A stretch of 64,000 bases of DNA from Chrysomallon squamiferum (lineage: Eukaryota; Mollusca; Gastropoda; Neomphalida; Peltospiridae). Below, one piece after another: positions 25,076 to 37,427 of this stretch (position 1 is the first letter of the stretch; each line of letters opens with the position of its first letter). The notes below the pieces were generated by a model that saw only the letters and a program-made list of their open reading frames with translations, was not told where the DNA came from and ran no database searches. A program made the translations under genes and the position numbers. The DNA lies in contig CM022670.1 in NCBI GenBank assembly GCA_012295275.1, positions 8,866,506-8,930,505 of the forward strand, in the 5' to 3' direction.

Positions 25076-25245
25076 TTCTAACAGCTAGATACGTTATTCT
25101 ACGTGCAATTTCTAACAGCTAGATACGTTATTCTACGTGCAATTTCTAACAGCTAGATACGTTATTCTACGTGCAATTTCTAACAGCTAGATACGTTATT
25201 CTACGTGCAATTTCTAACAGCTAGATACGTTATTCTACGTGCATT
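25076..25245. repeat. Tandem array, 5 copies of a 34-bp unit
   Basis: Five consecutive 34-bp units starting TTCTAACAGCTAGATACG, identical by eye except for the final bases of the last copy. 5 x 34 = 170 bp exactly. There are no spacers, so it is not a CRISPR-type array. Near identity indicates recent expansion or ongoing homogenisation. Confidence 0.95.
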
Positions 25246-25489
25246 TTCTGTCGTATGTCTGCGAATTCTTCCAGTCGTTTCTGTCCCTGACGTATTCGTA
25301 ATCCAGATTTATAGTGTCACATCATTCACAAACAAGTCAGGTAGTTTCTTCTGAGGATGGAAATACTCGCAGTCTTTCGCCAATCGGCTTACTGACTGGC
25401 TTGTATTTTTAATCTCTTAAATGTACATTGATTTTTGGTGTGTATGTGTCAGTGAGTGTCTGTGATGTTGTGAGTTTGTATGCGTGTGA

Positions 25490-25527
<38 letters not shown>

Positions 25528-27133
25528 ATGACTGTGTGTGTTCCTGTGTGCACATGGATGTATGTTTATGTCTATGTTTTTTACGGAAACCTAAAATTAC
25601 GACAGAAAAGCTAAGAGAAGCGAATTCAGATTTGAATATTGAGTTTTAACATTTTGCTTACGCGATATGTAATATAGTACAGTTTCATCTGCAAAATATT
25701 TTTCTTTTACTCTTAATACGCATCAAGCATTTTTTGTTTTGTTTTGTTTTGTCTGTGGCTGATACGGAAGACAAGACACACAATCACTTGATAAGCTATA
25801 AACAAAAGTACGTTACCAGAGACATGAACGTACGCATTATGTGATTTATGTAAGACTAAAACACAGAGCGCTGACTCCATCCCACGTAACAACTTTTAGA
25901 ACTAAATTATTAAAATGAATTACTCAGTTACTCCATATGATCTTGCCAGACTAAACACACTGAACATTAAAATGTTATGTAAAATCAATATATATAAAAT
26001 ATATATATATATAAGCATCATATTGTATAATTCGGTCCTTTATAAAAATAAGAAGAGGTTAGTGAAATATATGGTGAAAATAAAAACTGTAATTTATTCT
26101 GTTTTAACATCTGAAGTTATAAAAGCAGCTGTCTCAAAATAAATAAATAAATAAATAAATAAATAAATATTCATACATTTAAACAAAAATAATATATATA
26201 ATACGAATAATAAAAAGGTTAATAATAATGACGACAACAACAGTAGCACTAAGCAAAAGAACACAACAATAGTAATAATAAATAAAGCAACAAAATAAAT
26301 ATACCCGCCCATTTCTCTCAAATAATAACGGTAATAAATATATTCAATTATTCACGCTCAAAATATTATTTACACAAAAATAAAATAGTTTTCAAGTATC
26401 CTGCAGTGCATAGTGATCAAATAACCGTTACATTTAAGTACTAGTATTACTGAATTTAATTTTCTCTTCATTAGGACAAAGCAGTTTCCACTGCTATAAC
26501 CAAGGGCGAAATGAAGATTTCAGATTCAGAATTTTCCTTTCTTATTGATTTATGGAGCGTGTCCATCCAAACTAAATAATGACCACACTTACAACCAGGG
26601 ACATTACTTTAAATTGATCACAGTTTGGCAATTATTTCTCGTGTTTATTGTTTACAAATTACAAAATTTAACACGAACTCGGTGAAAATCTGCTTCGTTA
26701 AAATTATGATATGAATTTTAAAGAATGAAGAGAATAATTTTAGGAAAACCAAGAAGAGTATCACATGTAATGTGTCCCCTGTCTGTCTGTCTGTCTGTCA
26801 TACACACATACAAACAGACACACACACATACACACACGTATGCAGACATACACACACACACTTCATTTATCTGATTTCGTGAATATTTTTTACACAAACG
26901 CGCAGACATGAAATTTAAATACAAACATTTATATACGTGTTTTATTTTTGCATTTATCTGTGTACCATGCACATCTATACACATGCATGCATAATTTAAA
27001 AGATACTAAATAATTCATCGAAGAATATACGATATCAAATTTCTGAAAATATATGCGCTATCAAATCAATGGCTGTTAATTGTATTATCGATACAAAAAA
27101 AAAAAAAATACAAAAAAATAAAAAAATCATTGA

Positions 27134-27166
<33 letters not shown>

Positions 27167-27269
27167 TAATAATAATAATAATAACAACAACAAAAGTCTT
27201 AAAAATCAACCACACCTACCTTCCAGGTTTCACTCAGTACTTAATCACGGAATCTAAAATGAAACTGAC
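25246..27269. other. AT-rich region with microsatellites
   Basis: TG repeats (25495-25520), AAAT array (26139-26167), CA/GT tracts (26798-26862) and AAT arrays (27136-27185). No coding evidence. Confidence 0.45.
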
Positions 27270-27570
27270 AGTCAGCGAACTTCATCAGTCAAAGCAGACG
27301 TCGATATCGACATGTTGCGCATGCTCGGCTCGCGGAACCTATCCATATATAGAGAGACATGTAGCAAGATCTGAACGCGGAATGGCTGTTGATTAATTAT
27401 TCAGCGGACCGCACAAAACACACCTGTACCCAGTGCGCGGAAACGGCAGCGATTCTCCGCGACAATTTCGTCTTTTCACGCGATCGCATTAAAATGGAAT
27501 TATTGATAAAACGTATTGATCTCCGCTTCGTGACCGGGTTGATGGAAACACGGAGGGCTTGGCCCTAGCA
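27270..27570. promoter_or_regulatory. CpG-richer island with a TATA-like box (candidate promoter or enhancer)
   Basis: A sharp GC increase in AT-rich DNA. It contains CCATATATAGAG (27349-27360, TATA-box-like), a homeodomain-like GATTAATTATTC (27391-27402) and an E-box CACACCTG (27420-27427). No start codon with a convincing frame follows. It is recorded as regulatory on composition and motifs only. Confidence 0.3.
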
Positions 27571-27753
27571 TCTTCAGTTCAATATATATTTTTTAATTTT
27601 TTTTTTTTTTTTTTTTATAGTGGGATGGGTGTGTGGATTGAAGGTTTTTAATCTCGGATGTTTAATCTACAGTTTTTATTAGAAATAAGGTTAAAATCTA
27701 TAATATTAAGAATAGAAGACTAGTTTTATTTATTATCAGAAAAGAATTATTTT

Positions 27754-27789
<36 letters not shown>

Positions 27790-28634
27790 ATTTCGGGTAA
27801 GTATTAATCTGGAACTCAGAAAAGCCAATTGTAGGGCATTTGTTGCATTGGGAAATAGTCAAATAGGAGAATCACTGAATACCGATCTTGCGTCCCGTCA
27901 TGGCTAACATCATTTCTCTGTCACCAAGCTACATTCCACCCCATTGCTTACTTTAAACATTTATCTTTATGGAATTAAATAAATTCAGACAGTGTAACGT
28001 TTATCGTTACCACACGGTGCTGGTTGAAAACTTGGTGATGAAAAAGGTCAGTTAAATTGATTGAACAGTTTTTGTGTTCGAAAATCACCTGTAGGCGAGA
28101 AAATAAAACAAAGAAAATGTTGTTTCGTTACAGATTCCTCAAATACATGAGTAATGTTATAGATGATATACAGGATGTTAAGCTATAAAAAATGTAAATT
28201 TTGGTAATTTAAAAGAATTTTACACCTGTTTGCCAAAATATATATTTTTGTTTTATACATAGTTATTGTTAACTCTTCGCTAGTTTAATGAAAATGAATT
28301 ATACGTAATACTAATTTAAAAAGTGTAAAATGTAAGAAATCAATACTAAATGATGTAAAACAAAAATTTGGTTAATGAATAAATGTCTCATTCCTGTTTA
28401 TACAGAAGCGTCCATTATAAAAACTCGAAACCAGTAAATAAATGTCCAGAAAGCATTGTATGAACATATGGAATCAAGTGAGGTAGCAGGATATTTTAGG
28501 GGTTGTTATTAGTCTGTATATGTGATGATAAGACATTACTGGTGTAAGTAAATGACTGGATCACTTCCTAAACACGAGACACTCGTCACCCTCAGAGTGC
28601 GTCGTTTAAAAGCAGCTGAAGTTAAACACTGTGA
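27571..28634. other. AT-rich region, no gene seen
   Basis: Two long T-runs (27592-27617, 27760-27786) and otherwise unstructured sequence. Confidence 0.45.
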
Positions 28635-28919
28635 AGTCAGACTTCAGCCGCGTCAGCAACAAGCCAGACATCAACTACCTCAGCTACAAGCCAAACCTCA
28701 TCTACATCATCTGCTTCTGCAACAAGCCTGACGTCGGCCACATCAGCCATAAGCCAAACCGTATCTACATCATCTCCTTCTGCTACAAGCCTGACCTCAC
28801 CTACATCGGCTACTAGTCAGACCTCACCTACGAGCCACACAGCAGCTACCTCTGCAACAAGCCAGACATCGGCTGTGTCGGCTATAAGCCAGATCTCAGC
28901 GAAATCAGCCAGGAGCTAA
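28635..28919 (+). pseudogene. Ser/Thr-rich (mucin-like) open frame, gene fragment or unplaced exon
   Basis: Ninety-four codons between an in-frame TGA (28632-28634) and TAA (28917-28919). Composition is almost entirely Ser, Thr, Ala and Gln, in a loose repeat of the type ATSQTS / SATSLTS. It resembles an O-glycosylated mucin stalk. There is no ATG in this frame and no clear acceptor, so it could be a relic or an exon with an unusual acceptor. The frame annotated by simple ORF calling (28631-28816) is a shadow. The degenerate repeat sits in a GC-richer patch. Confidence 0.4.
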
Positions 28920-29273
28920 GTGAACACTGGTGAAGCGATAACTGATCAGCGGTCAGGAGCCTAATATCAAAAATTAAGTTTTTAATTTCTCTGAAATCAG
29001 AGAAAATGACTTGGCATGTAGGAATTGAGAGTTATATGTACCGTTGGTTTGTAACGATCTTAACATTTTATGTCCTCATTCCAACTTCAGATCACTTCGA
29101 CATATTGTTGCTAAATGTTAATCATAATTTATTCATGTACACCGAATCAGAAATATTGTTGCCTTGGTTTCTGTGGTATAATATATATATATTTTTCCTG
29201 TCTTTCAGTATATAGTAAATATTGTCAATAATAATAATAATAATCATAATAATAATAATAATAATAATATTGC

Positions 29274-29304
<31 letters not shown>

Positions 29305-30209
29305 ATGCTACTGGATTCTGAGTATTTTTATTATTTACGATACGTACATTTTACGGATTGCACATTTATATTATTTGAACCAGAAAAAAAAAAAAATAAA
29401 TAAAAAAATACGAAGAATCGTCTAGACCACATTTTTCTATTTTTTTCTTTTTTAAATATCCATTCTTCATAAAATTAATTTTCATAAACAATACACTATA
29501 AAGATTTCGACTAACGTAAAGCATTTTCATCCTATTTGAGTAAAAAAATCAATAGATTCATTCGCTGTCCAGAAGATCACAGCAAATTGCGTAACGTTAA
29601 TCTCGCGTTATTCCACGAGAGTGTGACGTCAAGCTCTCTGGTGACAGCAGACCGCGCCTGATGGCTTGCTTCGCTATTAATGGCGCAAGAATGCCATCAA
29701 TGATATCCTTAGTTATTACCAGAGGGAATGGAAGTGGTGCTTGCCTAGGTGTGTGGGGAGAGAGTCTGATAACCCAGAGATATTGTGTCTCGTGTGAAGC
29801 GCTGTAGATAATTCTGAAATCAGGTCGAAATCTGATGAAGCTGGAAACAAGAAATCTCATTGTTTAGTGTGACTTAACAGTAAAAACGTTTTATAAATTA
29901 CATTAATGATTGTATCGGATGGCTTCGCTACGTTAACTTGTTGACAGATGCCTTACCACGAAATCTACAGTCGTTTCAGTTTCTTTGATGCATTAACAGC
30001 GTATTATATTTCTTTCTCTCGTAAAACCAGTTTAATAGCTCTGCTATCGCATATAACGTAAAACGTATTACATATTAAAGTTTAGTTTTGTTATGACGTG
30101 GTAAGAGGTGCGTAATTGTGTATGTATATGACTGTGTGTTACTGTGTATGTGTCTGTGTGTGTGTTTAGGAATGAAAATTCTCTTGTCTTGAGAATGTCT
30201 GATTATAGT
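28920..30209. other. Non-coding region with a GC-richer patch and a CRE
   Basis: A-runs and AAT arrays occupy 29229-29300. The patch at 29565-29870 is GC-richer and carries a perfect cAMP-response element TGACGTCA (29624-29631). An 87-codon minus-strand frame there has no recognisable motif. A GT tract lies at 30118-30165. Confidence 0.4.
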
Positions 30210-30312
30210 GACAATATTCAAGAACAAAGTCACAACCACACAAACATCAGATGCCGCTGACGAGACTCGAACGTACGACACCCATTCGTCCGTACTTTAC
30301 CATCGAGACAAT
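30210..30312 (-). mobile_element. tRNA-derived SINE head
   Basis: The minus strand reads TGTCTCGATGGTAAAGT (A-box-like). About 30 bases later it reads CGTTCGAGTCTC (B-box-like), then GTCAGCGGCATCTGATGTTTG. Spacing and order match a tRNA-derived SINE promoter. The predicted cloverleaf is poor, so it is not a functional tRNA gene. The family is different from the 9190/20440 SINE. Confidence 0.5.
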
Positions 30313-30969
30313 TCTTTATGTATGTCTCTGTGTCTGTAGCTCTTTACTAAACAAGAATAAAATCATCCATAATTTGTTTTAACTGTTATTATTTATTACT
30401 TCACAGACTGGTAGCTTTATATTTGTTGATCAGTAACTTGTGCGGAAGAAAATTATTCTTTCACGTAGTTTACTGATATTTAACCCAGTACCATAACGAG
30501 GCAAAAACGTTAAAGGATATCAACGTTACTGAGTATTAACGTTTACGTCCACGGTTCCATCAACAGCTGAAAGATACTGAACAGATGTGCTGCATGAAAG
30601 GCTTTAATGATATTTTGCTTAAACTCCGGAATCCTTTGTGCATTTTAATCTGTTGCCATGGAAACAAATGATCCTGTTATAGGCAACGTGCTCTAGTGTA
30701 GTAAAGCACATGTTTATTACATAATTACATGTTAACGTGCATGGTTTTTATTTTTATTTTTATCTTTTCAATATTATGATTATTTTTTATTTTATTTTTT
30801 TATTTATTGATTTATTGATTTATTATTATTATTTTTTTTTTTTTTTTATTTTTTTTTTTTTTTTTTTTTTTTTTTTATTTTTTTTTTTTTTTGGTCTTTG
30901 AATAAAGTTCGTCATTAAAATGTAATTTGGGTTTTTAAATAATAATAATAATAAAACAAATTGAAGTGT

Positions 30970-31000
<31 letters not shown>

Positions 31001-31547
31001 AATGTATTAGTGAAAATGATAAATAAAAATAATTTATAATAAAGAACAAAATATAAATGTAAAACAAATAAAAAAATTAATATTAATAACTCATAATTAT
31101 AGGATTTACTGAAAAATTTGATATAATTCTTTTAAAATAGTTATTAGTTAAGCAACATATTATTTCGTTCTTATTCTTAATTCCATACTTTGGTTTTCAT
31201 CATTACCACTTACGTCAAAGTTAATACTTTTTCCTTTTTGTTTAAAATTTGGAGATCCAATAAATATAATTCACAGATGTATTTACAACAGTAAACCGTA
31301 ACAGAAGGAAACAAAAATAGAAAAAAAAAAAAATTGATTAATTAAAAAATAATAACTAAACAAAAAATTAAAAATTAAAATAAATTAAATTGAAATCCCA
31401 GACGTATTAAAATAACAGTTAAAAATAATAATGTTAATAATTTATTTCATAATCCAAACAGGACAAATATATAAATTACTAGTAGCAAACGAATGTATCG
31501 GAATTTTAAAAGATTTATTTATTTATTTATTTATTTATTTAATTATT

Positions 31548-31604
<57 letters not shown>

Positions 31605-31740
31605 TTAAATTAATAGTTGGTGATTAAATCAAATTAATTAAATTTTAGTTTTGAGCTAGTTCACTCAAGATTGCCTTTATCATAGGCTCAGGCTGTTCGT
31701 TAAATTGAATTACCTAAGAAATATGAATGTTTACCTTTAA
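30313..31740. other. AT-rich spacer left of the duplicated block
   Basis: Contains a very T-rich stretch (30781-30893), a GT run (30970-30997), an ATTT array (31514-31557) and a pure ATT array (31558-31604). No gene seen. Confidence 0.5.
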
Positions 31741-32112
31741 ACTTTTATTAATGCGTGTCCTGTTACATTTAATCCTTGCCGAGTTGTTTCCCTTCTTTGT
31801 GCGGAAGAACATCAGTATTTTTCATGCTGCCCAATTTCTTGTTGTTTCTTCTGTGTGCAAAATCACTCCATGAACACAGCGCATCAGAACCCACTCAGTT
31901 TGTCTGTCACTTGGGTTTATGGATACATGTGTGTGTGTGTGTGTCTGTTTGTGTGTGAGTGTGTCTGTGTGTGTGTGTGTCTGTGTGTGTGTGTGTGTCT
32001 GTGAATAATATATAAAATAAAAACAACTAAGTAAGTAAATAAATAAGAAGAATAATAATAAAAAAGATGACGTTGAAGAATACGTCACAGAAGCCATTTT
32101 TAAGTTGCAGAC

Positions 32113-32146
32113 ATGAAATGTTTCGTTCGTAGAAACTGGATTAATG
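32113..32146 (+). other. Possible short plus-strand exon with donor, conserved in both blocks (B: 45545-45607)
   Basis: A conserved segment in both blocks ends in GAAACTGGATTAATG|GTAAGA, a good splice donor. CRE-like motifs (gatgacgt, cgtcaca) lie just upstream. In block A an ATG at 32113 gives eleven codons plus one base; in block B that ATG is absent. It could be a 5' UTR or first coding exon of a plus-strand transcript running antisense to the IgGFc-domain gene. Strength of the call is limited by its shortness. Confidence 0.3.
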
Positions 32147-33555
32147 GTAAGATTTTTATTTTTAATTCCATAGCTAACCAATATATCTATATACAAACAA
32201 TATTGTTGCAACTGTTGTTACTCATTATAATTATTTTTACAGTTTTGTCGTTATTTTTATTATTATTTATTTTGTTGTTATTTTTGTATTATTGGTTGTT
32301 ATAACTGTTAATGATTTTTTTATTATTTGTATTGCTGTTGTTATTACTATCATCGTCTTTTTGTTGCTGTTCTTGCTATTGTTGTTCCTGTTACTATTGT
32401 GTTGTTGTTGTTACTATTGTCACTATGGTTATTATTTCTGTCACTATTACTGTTGTTGTGGTCTTGTATCATCATCATCATCATCATATATATGTATATG
32501 TAGAAGCCGAATATATATTTATATCTGTTTTAGTATGTTTATTTATATTTGTAGCCATTATTATACAGTTTGTACTTGTATGTGTATTTGTATTAAAAAC
32601 AAAAAACAAAACAACAACAGCAACAAAAAGCAACAACATTATCTGTATAGAAATATATCTCAACGTCGTACAAAGCTGATTCTGCCTGGCTTGGCCTTGT
32701 CGTTTAAAAAAAAAAAAAAAAAAACACAATTATTTACGTTATATGTACATTAATATGACATAAAGTAACGTGATTTTAATTGGTAGCAAATACAAAATGT
32801 TTTCACAGACTACGTCTTTAAATTTTAGTAATGACTCTGCTAGGATTTAGGATGTAGTTAAACAATTGTTAATATTTAAATAATAATAATGATCATAATA
32901 ATAATAATAATAATAATAATAAATGTGCATATTTATTGCAAAGTTATAGAAAAAGGGAAAAAAAGAAAAAAAGAAAAAAAAAGTCAAACAGAAAAAAAAA
33001 AAAAAAAAAAAAGAAGAAACAACAGAAGGAGAAACATACACGCTCCATAGGTCCTGCCCATTAAACTCATCAGACTGTTAAGTCGAGGTCGCCTATTAGG
33101 CCTGGAATACCAGTAATTACGGCAGTACCGTTCATTAAGTCGACCTAAAACTCTCAGCTTCTCCCTGCAATACTTTCAGGTGATATGACACGTTCTGAAC
33201 GCAGGAAATAGCAAAGAAACACCACCGAACATCTCGCTTGTGAACGAGGAAGTGTTGTCATGGGAAAAGAGAAAAGTATTTAAAAAGAAACAAGATCGCA
33301 TCGATAATATTACGACGATAAAATTACTGAAATAAATGTCAATTTTTACACTGCTATCGCACACGCTGGACCGCTAAATTAAATTTACTGGATGATAAAA
33401 TATTCAAAGAAAATTCCGGTAATAAAACCACGACGATAAACATGCTCGTCTACGAAAACAAGCCATGAATTATTATTTTGTTTCGCTTGTATTTTCACTC
33501 CGTGACTGCATGACTTTAAATGGCGATGTTGTTGACATTCTTCGATTAGTACTTG

Positions 33556-33610
33556 ATGTTCGCCGGTGTACTGATGGCTGCTAACGCCCTGAAATTTCTT
33601 CTCCTGACAG
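33556..33610 (+). other. Signal-peptide-like short frame ending at a possible donor
   Basis: From ATG at 33556 the frame reads MFAGVLMAANALKFLLLT, a plausible secretion signal, followed by CCTGACAG|GTGAAA, a possible donor. If not spliced, the frame runs to 33783 and ends in a TACA repeat. I found no equivalent in block B. It may be a first coding exon or chance. Confidence 0.2.
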
Positions 33611-33700
33611 GTGAAATAACATCAGCCATAGAGTCTACACCAAAGAGTGAGGGTAAAAGTACTGACACGAAATATCTACTAAATTGCCTGGACATACAGT

Positions 33701-33733
<33 letters not shown>

Positions 33734-34450
33734 TATGTGTTCGTTTATTTACTAACATCACTCTTCACAAATGTACATTTTAAAAAATATTTATTTGTAT
33801 GTGATACATAGATAAACATACAGCACAATACATGCATAGCGCAAAAATAAATAAATAAATAAAATTCAGAATTGCTGATGATGGATAATCGAGTAACATC
33901 TACATCACCGTCGTCGTGTTTTCCTCTGTAGATATAACTATTTTGATACAAAAATTCACGTATACGTTTAATCGTTTAGTGCTGTAATAAAACAAATACA
34001 CATAGAAATAACTTGTTGTTGATATGTGCAGTTAATTTCATTTAAGTCAGTTCATGTGTACGTGCAGTGTCTGGAGAAATTCAACACAAATCAAGTAAGA
34101 AAATACATATAATTATGGGACACATGGTATTGTTAATTTTCATGGTCTGCATTTCAAGGTATATGTCGTGGACTTAATTTTGATAAATTTCTGATATATT
34201 TCTGATTTCTTTTTAACAGATAGTGGACCCTCATAATGTCGTGCCTCCAACAGAAATTGCACACTTAGAGGAAATAAATTCCATCAGCAAGATCCAAGAT
34301 AGTTGTATTTAAAATGTGTCCAGTAAGGCAGGACACCCTGATAGACAGACAGACAGACAGAGAGACAGACAGACAGACAAATAGACAGACACTGAGGAAC
34401 ATTTTATCGCTTAAAGAGAACTAACATCATTATAGAAAAATATTAATCTG

Positions 34451-35133
34451 TCATTCAACATCAGTATTACTTTGTGGCAAATTTCCGTTAAAGAGTCTTT
34501 TCATGTGAAGAAAAGAAGTCATTATGTCAGGAAGGACAATCAAACCTGCTGCAATAAATATAAATATAATACCAGTAGCTCCGACTGCCTGTGCAGAGGG
34601 TCTGTCGTCTTTCACGCTGATTAATTTCCTTATTGTCTTTCCCAAAACTGTCGTGTCTACCGTCAGATTCCTCTTAATCTCATCAACTAACTGTGACACA
34701 GAATCCGGCTGTTCTGTGGCTGACTGACGACAATAACATTTACAGACAGAAGAAACACTTGTCTGAGAATCGCCAAATGGTAACGAAGATGAAGAGATGT
34801 AATTATCTGAGGTTGGAACATCGTCAGAATACGTTACAACCGTTGTCGAATAAGGTGCTGGGTCAAGAACGGTTGTTTGAACAATGATGTCAGCGGACAC
34901 ATAGTTTGATGAAGATGTTTCGATGTCTTCACTCGAGGATGTTTCTGGCTGTGTCGCCAGATCTGAAAACTCGGTTACGCTGGTGGATGTGATATCTGTG
35001 GCCGACATTTCACTTGAACTGATTGGTAAAGTAGAATCATTTTGTGTCTCGCCAGAGTCTACAGAGCTTGTAGCTGATGAATACCAAGACGATGTAGACT
35101 CGAGTGAAAGAGAGTTAGAGACGTTGTAAGCGA
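34451..35133 (-). CDS. Copy A exon 4 (stalk, transmembrane helix, tail)
   Basis: Acceptor CTTGTCTTTTCAG, 683 nt to the stop. It encodes the Ser/Thr-rich stalk and the module starting CKCYCRQSATEQPDS. An amphipathic segment (LVDEIKRNLTVDTTVLGKTI) and a DDRPSAQAVG motif precede a hydrophobic helix (GIIFIFIAAGLIVL) and a basic-start tail (HMKRLFNG). Open frames on the plus strand across it are shadows. Confidence 0.85.
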
Positions 35134-35449
35134 CTGAAAAGACAAGAGAAAAGGAAACTTCAGATGTCAGTTTCAAATGTGGCTAACATTAATTACCGTA
35201 ACTGAATAATGGTTATAAACAGTATTTCGATATAACTGTACATGTGTACCCGTATTAACTATTAACGACCAACTCGTATATAAGCATCATAGACATACTT
35301 AGTTTCATTCTTTGATTGATCATTGTCTTAATAGCATTTATCATAATATAAAGTTTTTACAAATGTTTGGAATCAGATGATTTATCCTGGTTTCTTTGCT
35401 ATTCCAGAAATAGCTCTGCGAATGAAATCGTCTCTTGGAAGGTACATGT

Positions 35450-35487
<38 letters not shown>

Positions 35488-37381
35488 TACATACATACAT
35501 ACATACATACCTATACATATATGTATATTTCTTCTAGTGATAAATGTGGCTAGAACAAAGACAGAAATAAAATGCTAAAAAAAAAAAATAAATAAGTACC
35601 GGACACGAATGCTAGATATAACAAACAGAACATCCAAGTGAAGTATACGGAGATCAGAAACGTGTGTTTGCAGCCGAGTACAACGGATATAATACAAAAA
35701 ACAGAGATGGCCACTTCCACATAAAATAAAATTAATAAAACAATGAACAGACTTTCTATTGACGTTACAGACTGGGTTGTTGGTGTTTCGTCTCTCGGAT
35801 GATGTTATTATATACGTCTTTTCGTTAATGCATTTGCTTTGTTGCCATTGTTTGGAGAGCGAACGTACAGGCAATCGTTACAGAAACCAACCATGCTGTC
35901 TATATGTTCGCTTGACAAGAATCGTATCTAGCGTCTAAGCTTGAAAAATAATAATAATATTATCACTCTGTTTATTTTCAAGCTAAGTTTACTGAAAAGT
36001 TCATTGTCTCCAACAGATTTCAGCTAATTGTTTTTCTCAGCGTATTCACGAAGCATCCTCGCTGAACTTTGAACAAAACAGAAGACTGTTCTAATTTTGA
36101 TTCTCTGCAATGGCGGAACAACGTGAAGTGCCGCAGTTCGTCTGTCACGACAAACATAGCACATGAATAAAACGTTGTATTGAAACAGTCAGAATACATG
36201 CACAAAATGTGTCTGATAAACAATTCACGAAGCATAGCTCGTTTGTTCCAGCTAATCGGAGACTCCGACTGGACTTTCGCAGAACTGAGGAGCAAAGTGA
36301 AATATCCTGTGTTTCTTGTCACGGCAAATATCGTACATAAAATATTGAAACAGTGATAATAAATACACACTTCACTGTGCATGATCTTGAATTTACAAAT
36401 TTCAGCAGCATAATCAATTATCATTTTTCATTTTTATTTATTTTTTATTTTTTTAAATACTTTCATGTGATCGCTCATAGCTATTTAGTATCCTTAAATT
36501 TTCTCTTTTATTTACCAGAGAAAAGCAGGTTTATAAATTTTATATGAAAGTAGATTTCAGAAGCAGACATTTTAGATTATGACTGATTTTGTCAGGAAAA
36601 ATCTTTTCATCAATCCATATGTATATATTCACTTTTTCCTTACTTTTTCAGAATATTTATTTATTTATTTCAGTATTACAAACAGATACGTCTTTAATTT
36701 AATTATTTATTTATTTATAATAATAATAATAATCGTAATAATTATTATTATTATTATTTTTAAATCAAAATTGTTATTGATATTAAGGGTGCAAAAGTAG
36801 GTATACAGTAGTATCACATCAGAGAATTTAGTAGCACATTAAATTAGCTGGACTCATTTTTCTTATTTTCCATATTTTATTTAAATTAATAAAAATGCAT
36901 ATATTTTTTTATTAGTTTTTTTGTTGTCTTTCTTCACAACTGTGTACCTACTTTTTGCACCCCTCCCTGTATACATTTCAGAAAGCAATGTATTCAGAGT
37001 TGGTGATGATCCATGGAGTTCCACAGAGCCAAGTATCCGTAGAAACAGCAAGCTGTGACATTAAAGACACGTTTGTTTGTTTGTTGGTTGGTTCGGAGAT
37101 ATCAGTGCAAATGAACGGACTGTTGCACTCAAATTTGTTCAGCTCCAGGAGAACTCAGGTTTCTGTTTTCACCGTGAAATTAAGTGTTCCCAGTTTACTG
37201 TACTGTCTGGGTGCTGGTGACCGCACTGGTTTGTCACCATCTAGCCTACCTCTTGAAAATCACCATGAACTGTAGTCAAAGGATGATCTACTTGCAGCCA
37301 TTGCATTGCCAGTTTCCCGAGTGAATCAGACATCACACATATTTTCTGAGCTGTTCAGAAATTACACATATTTTCTGTAAC

Positions 37382-37427
<46 letters not shown>

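Noticed and set aside
25076-25245. CRISPR-like direct repeats
   Set aside because: Units are contiguous without spacers and the genome is an animal's.
29597-29860. 87-codon minus-strand frame
   Set aside because: No recognisable domain or splice context; the segment looks like a GC-richer regulatory patch with a CRE.
30210-30312. Functional tRNA gene on the minus strand
   Set aside because: A and B boxes are recognisable, but the acceptor and anticodon stems do not pair properly; a SINE head fits better.
34524-35129. Three plus-strand frames of 64-68 codons across exon 4 of copy A, and similar ones across copy B exon 4
   Set aside because: Antisense shadows of the real stalk/transmembrane exon, which has splice sites, phase agreement and protein features.
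36955-37275. 106-codon plus-strand frame beside the MITE
   Set aside because: Starts in the MITE's right end, no domain recognised, absent from block B; probably part of an inserted repeat.
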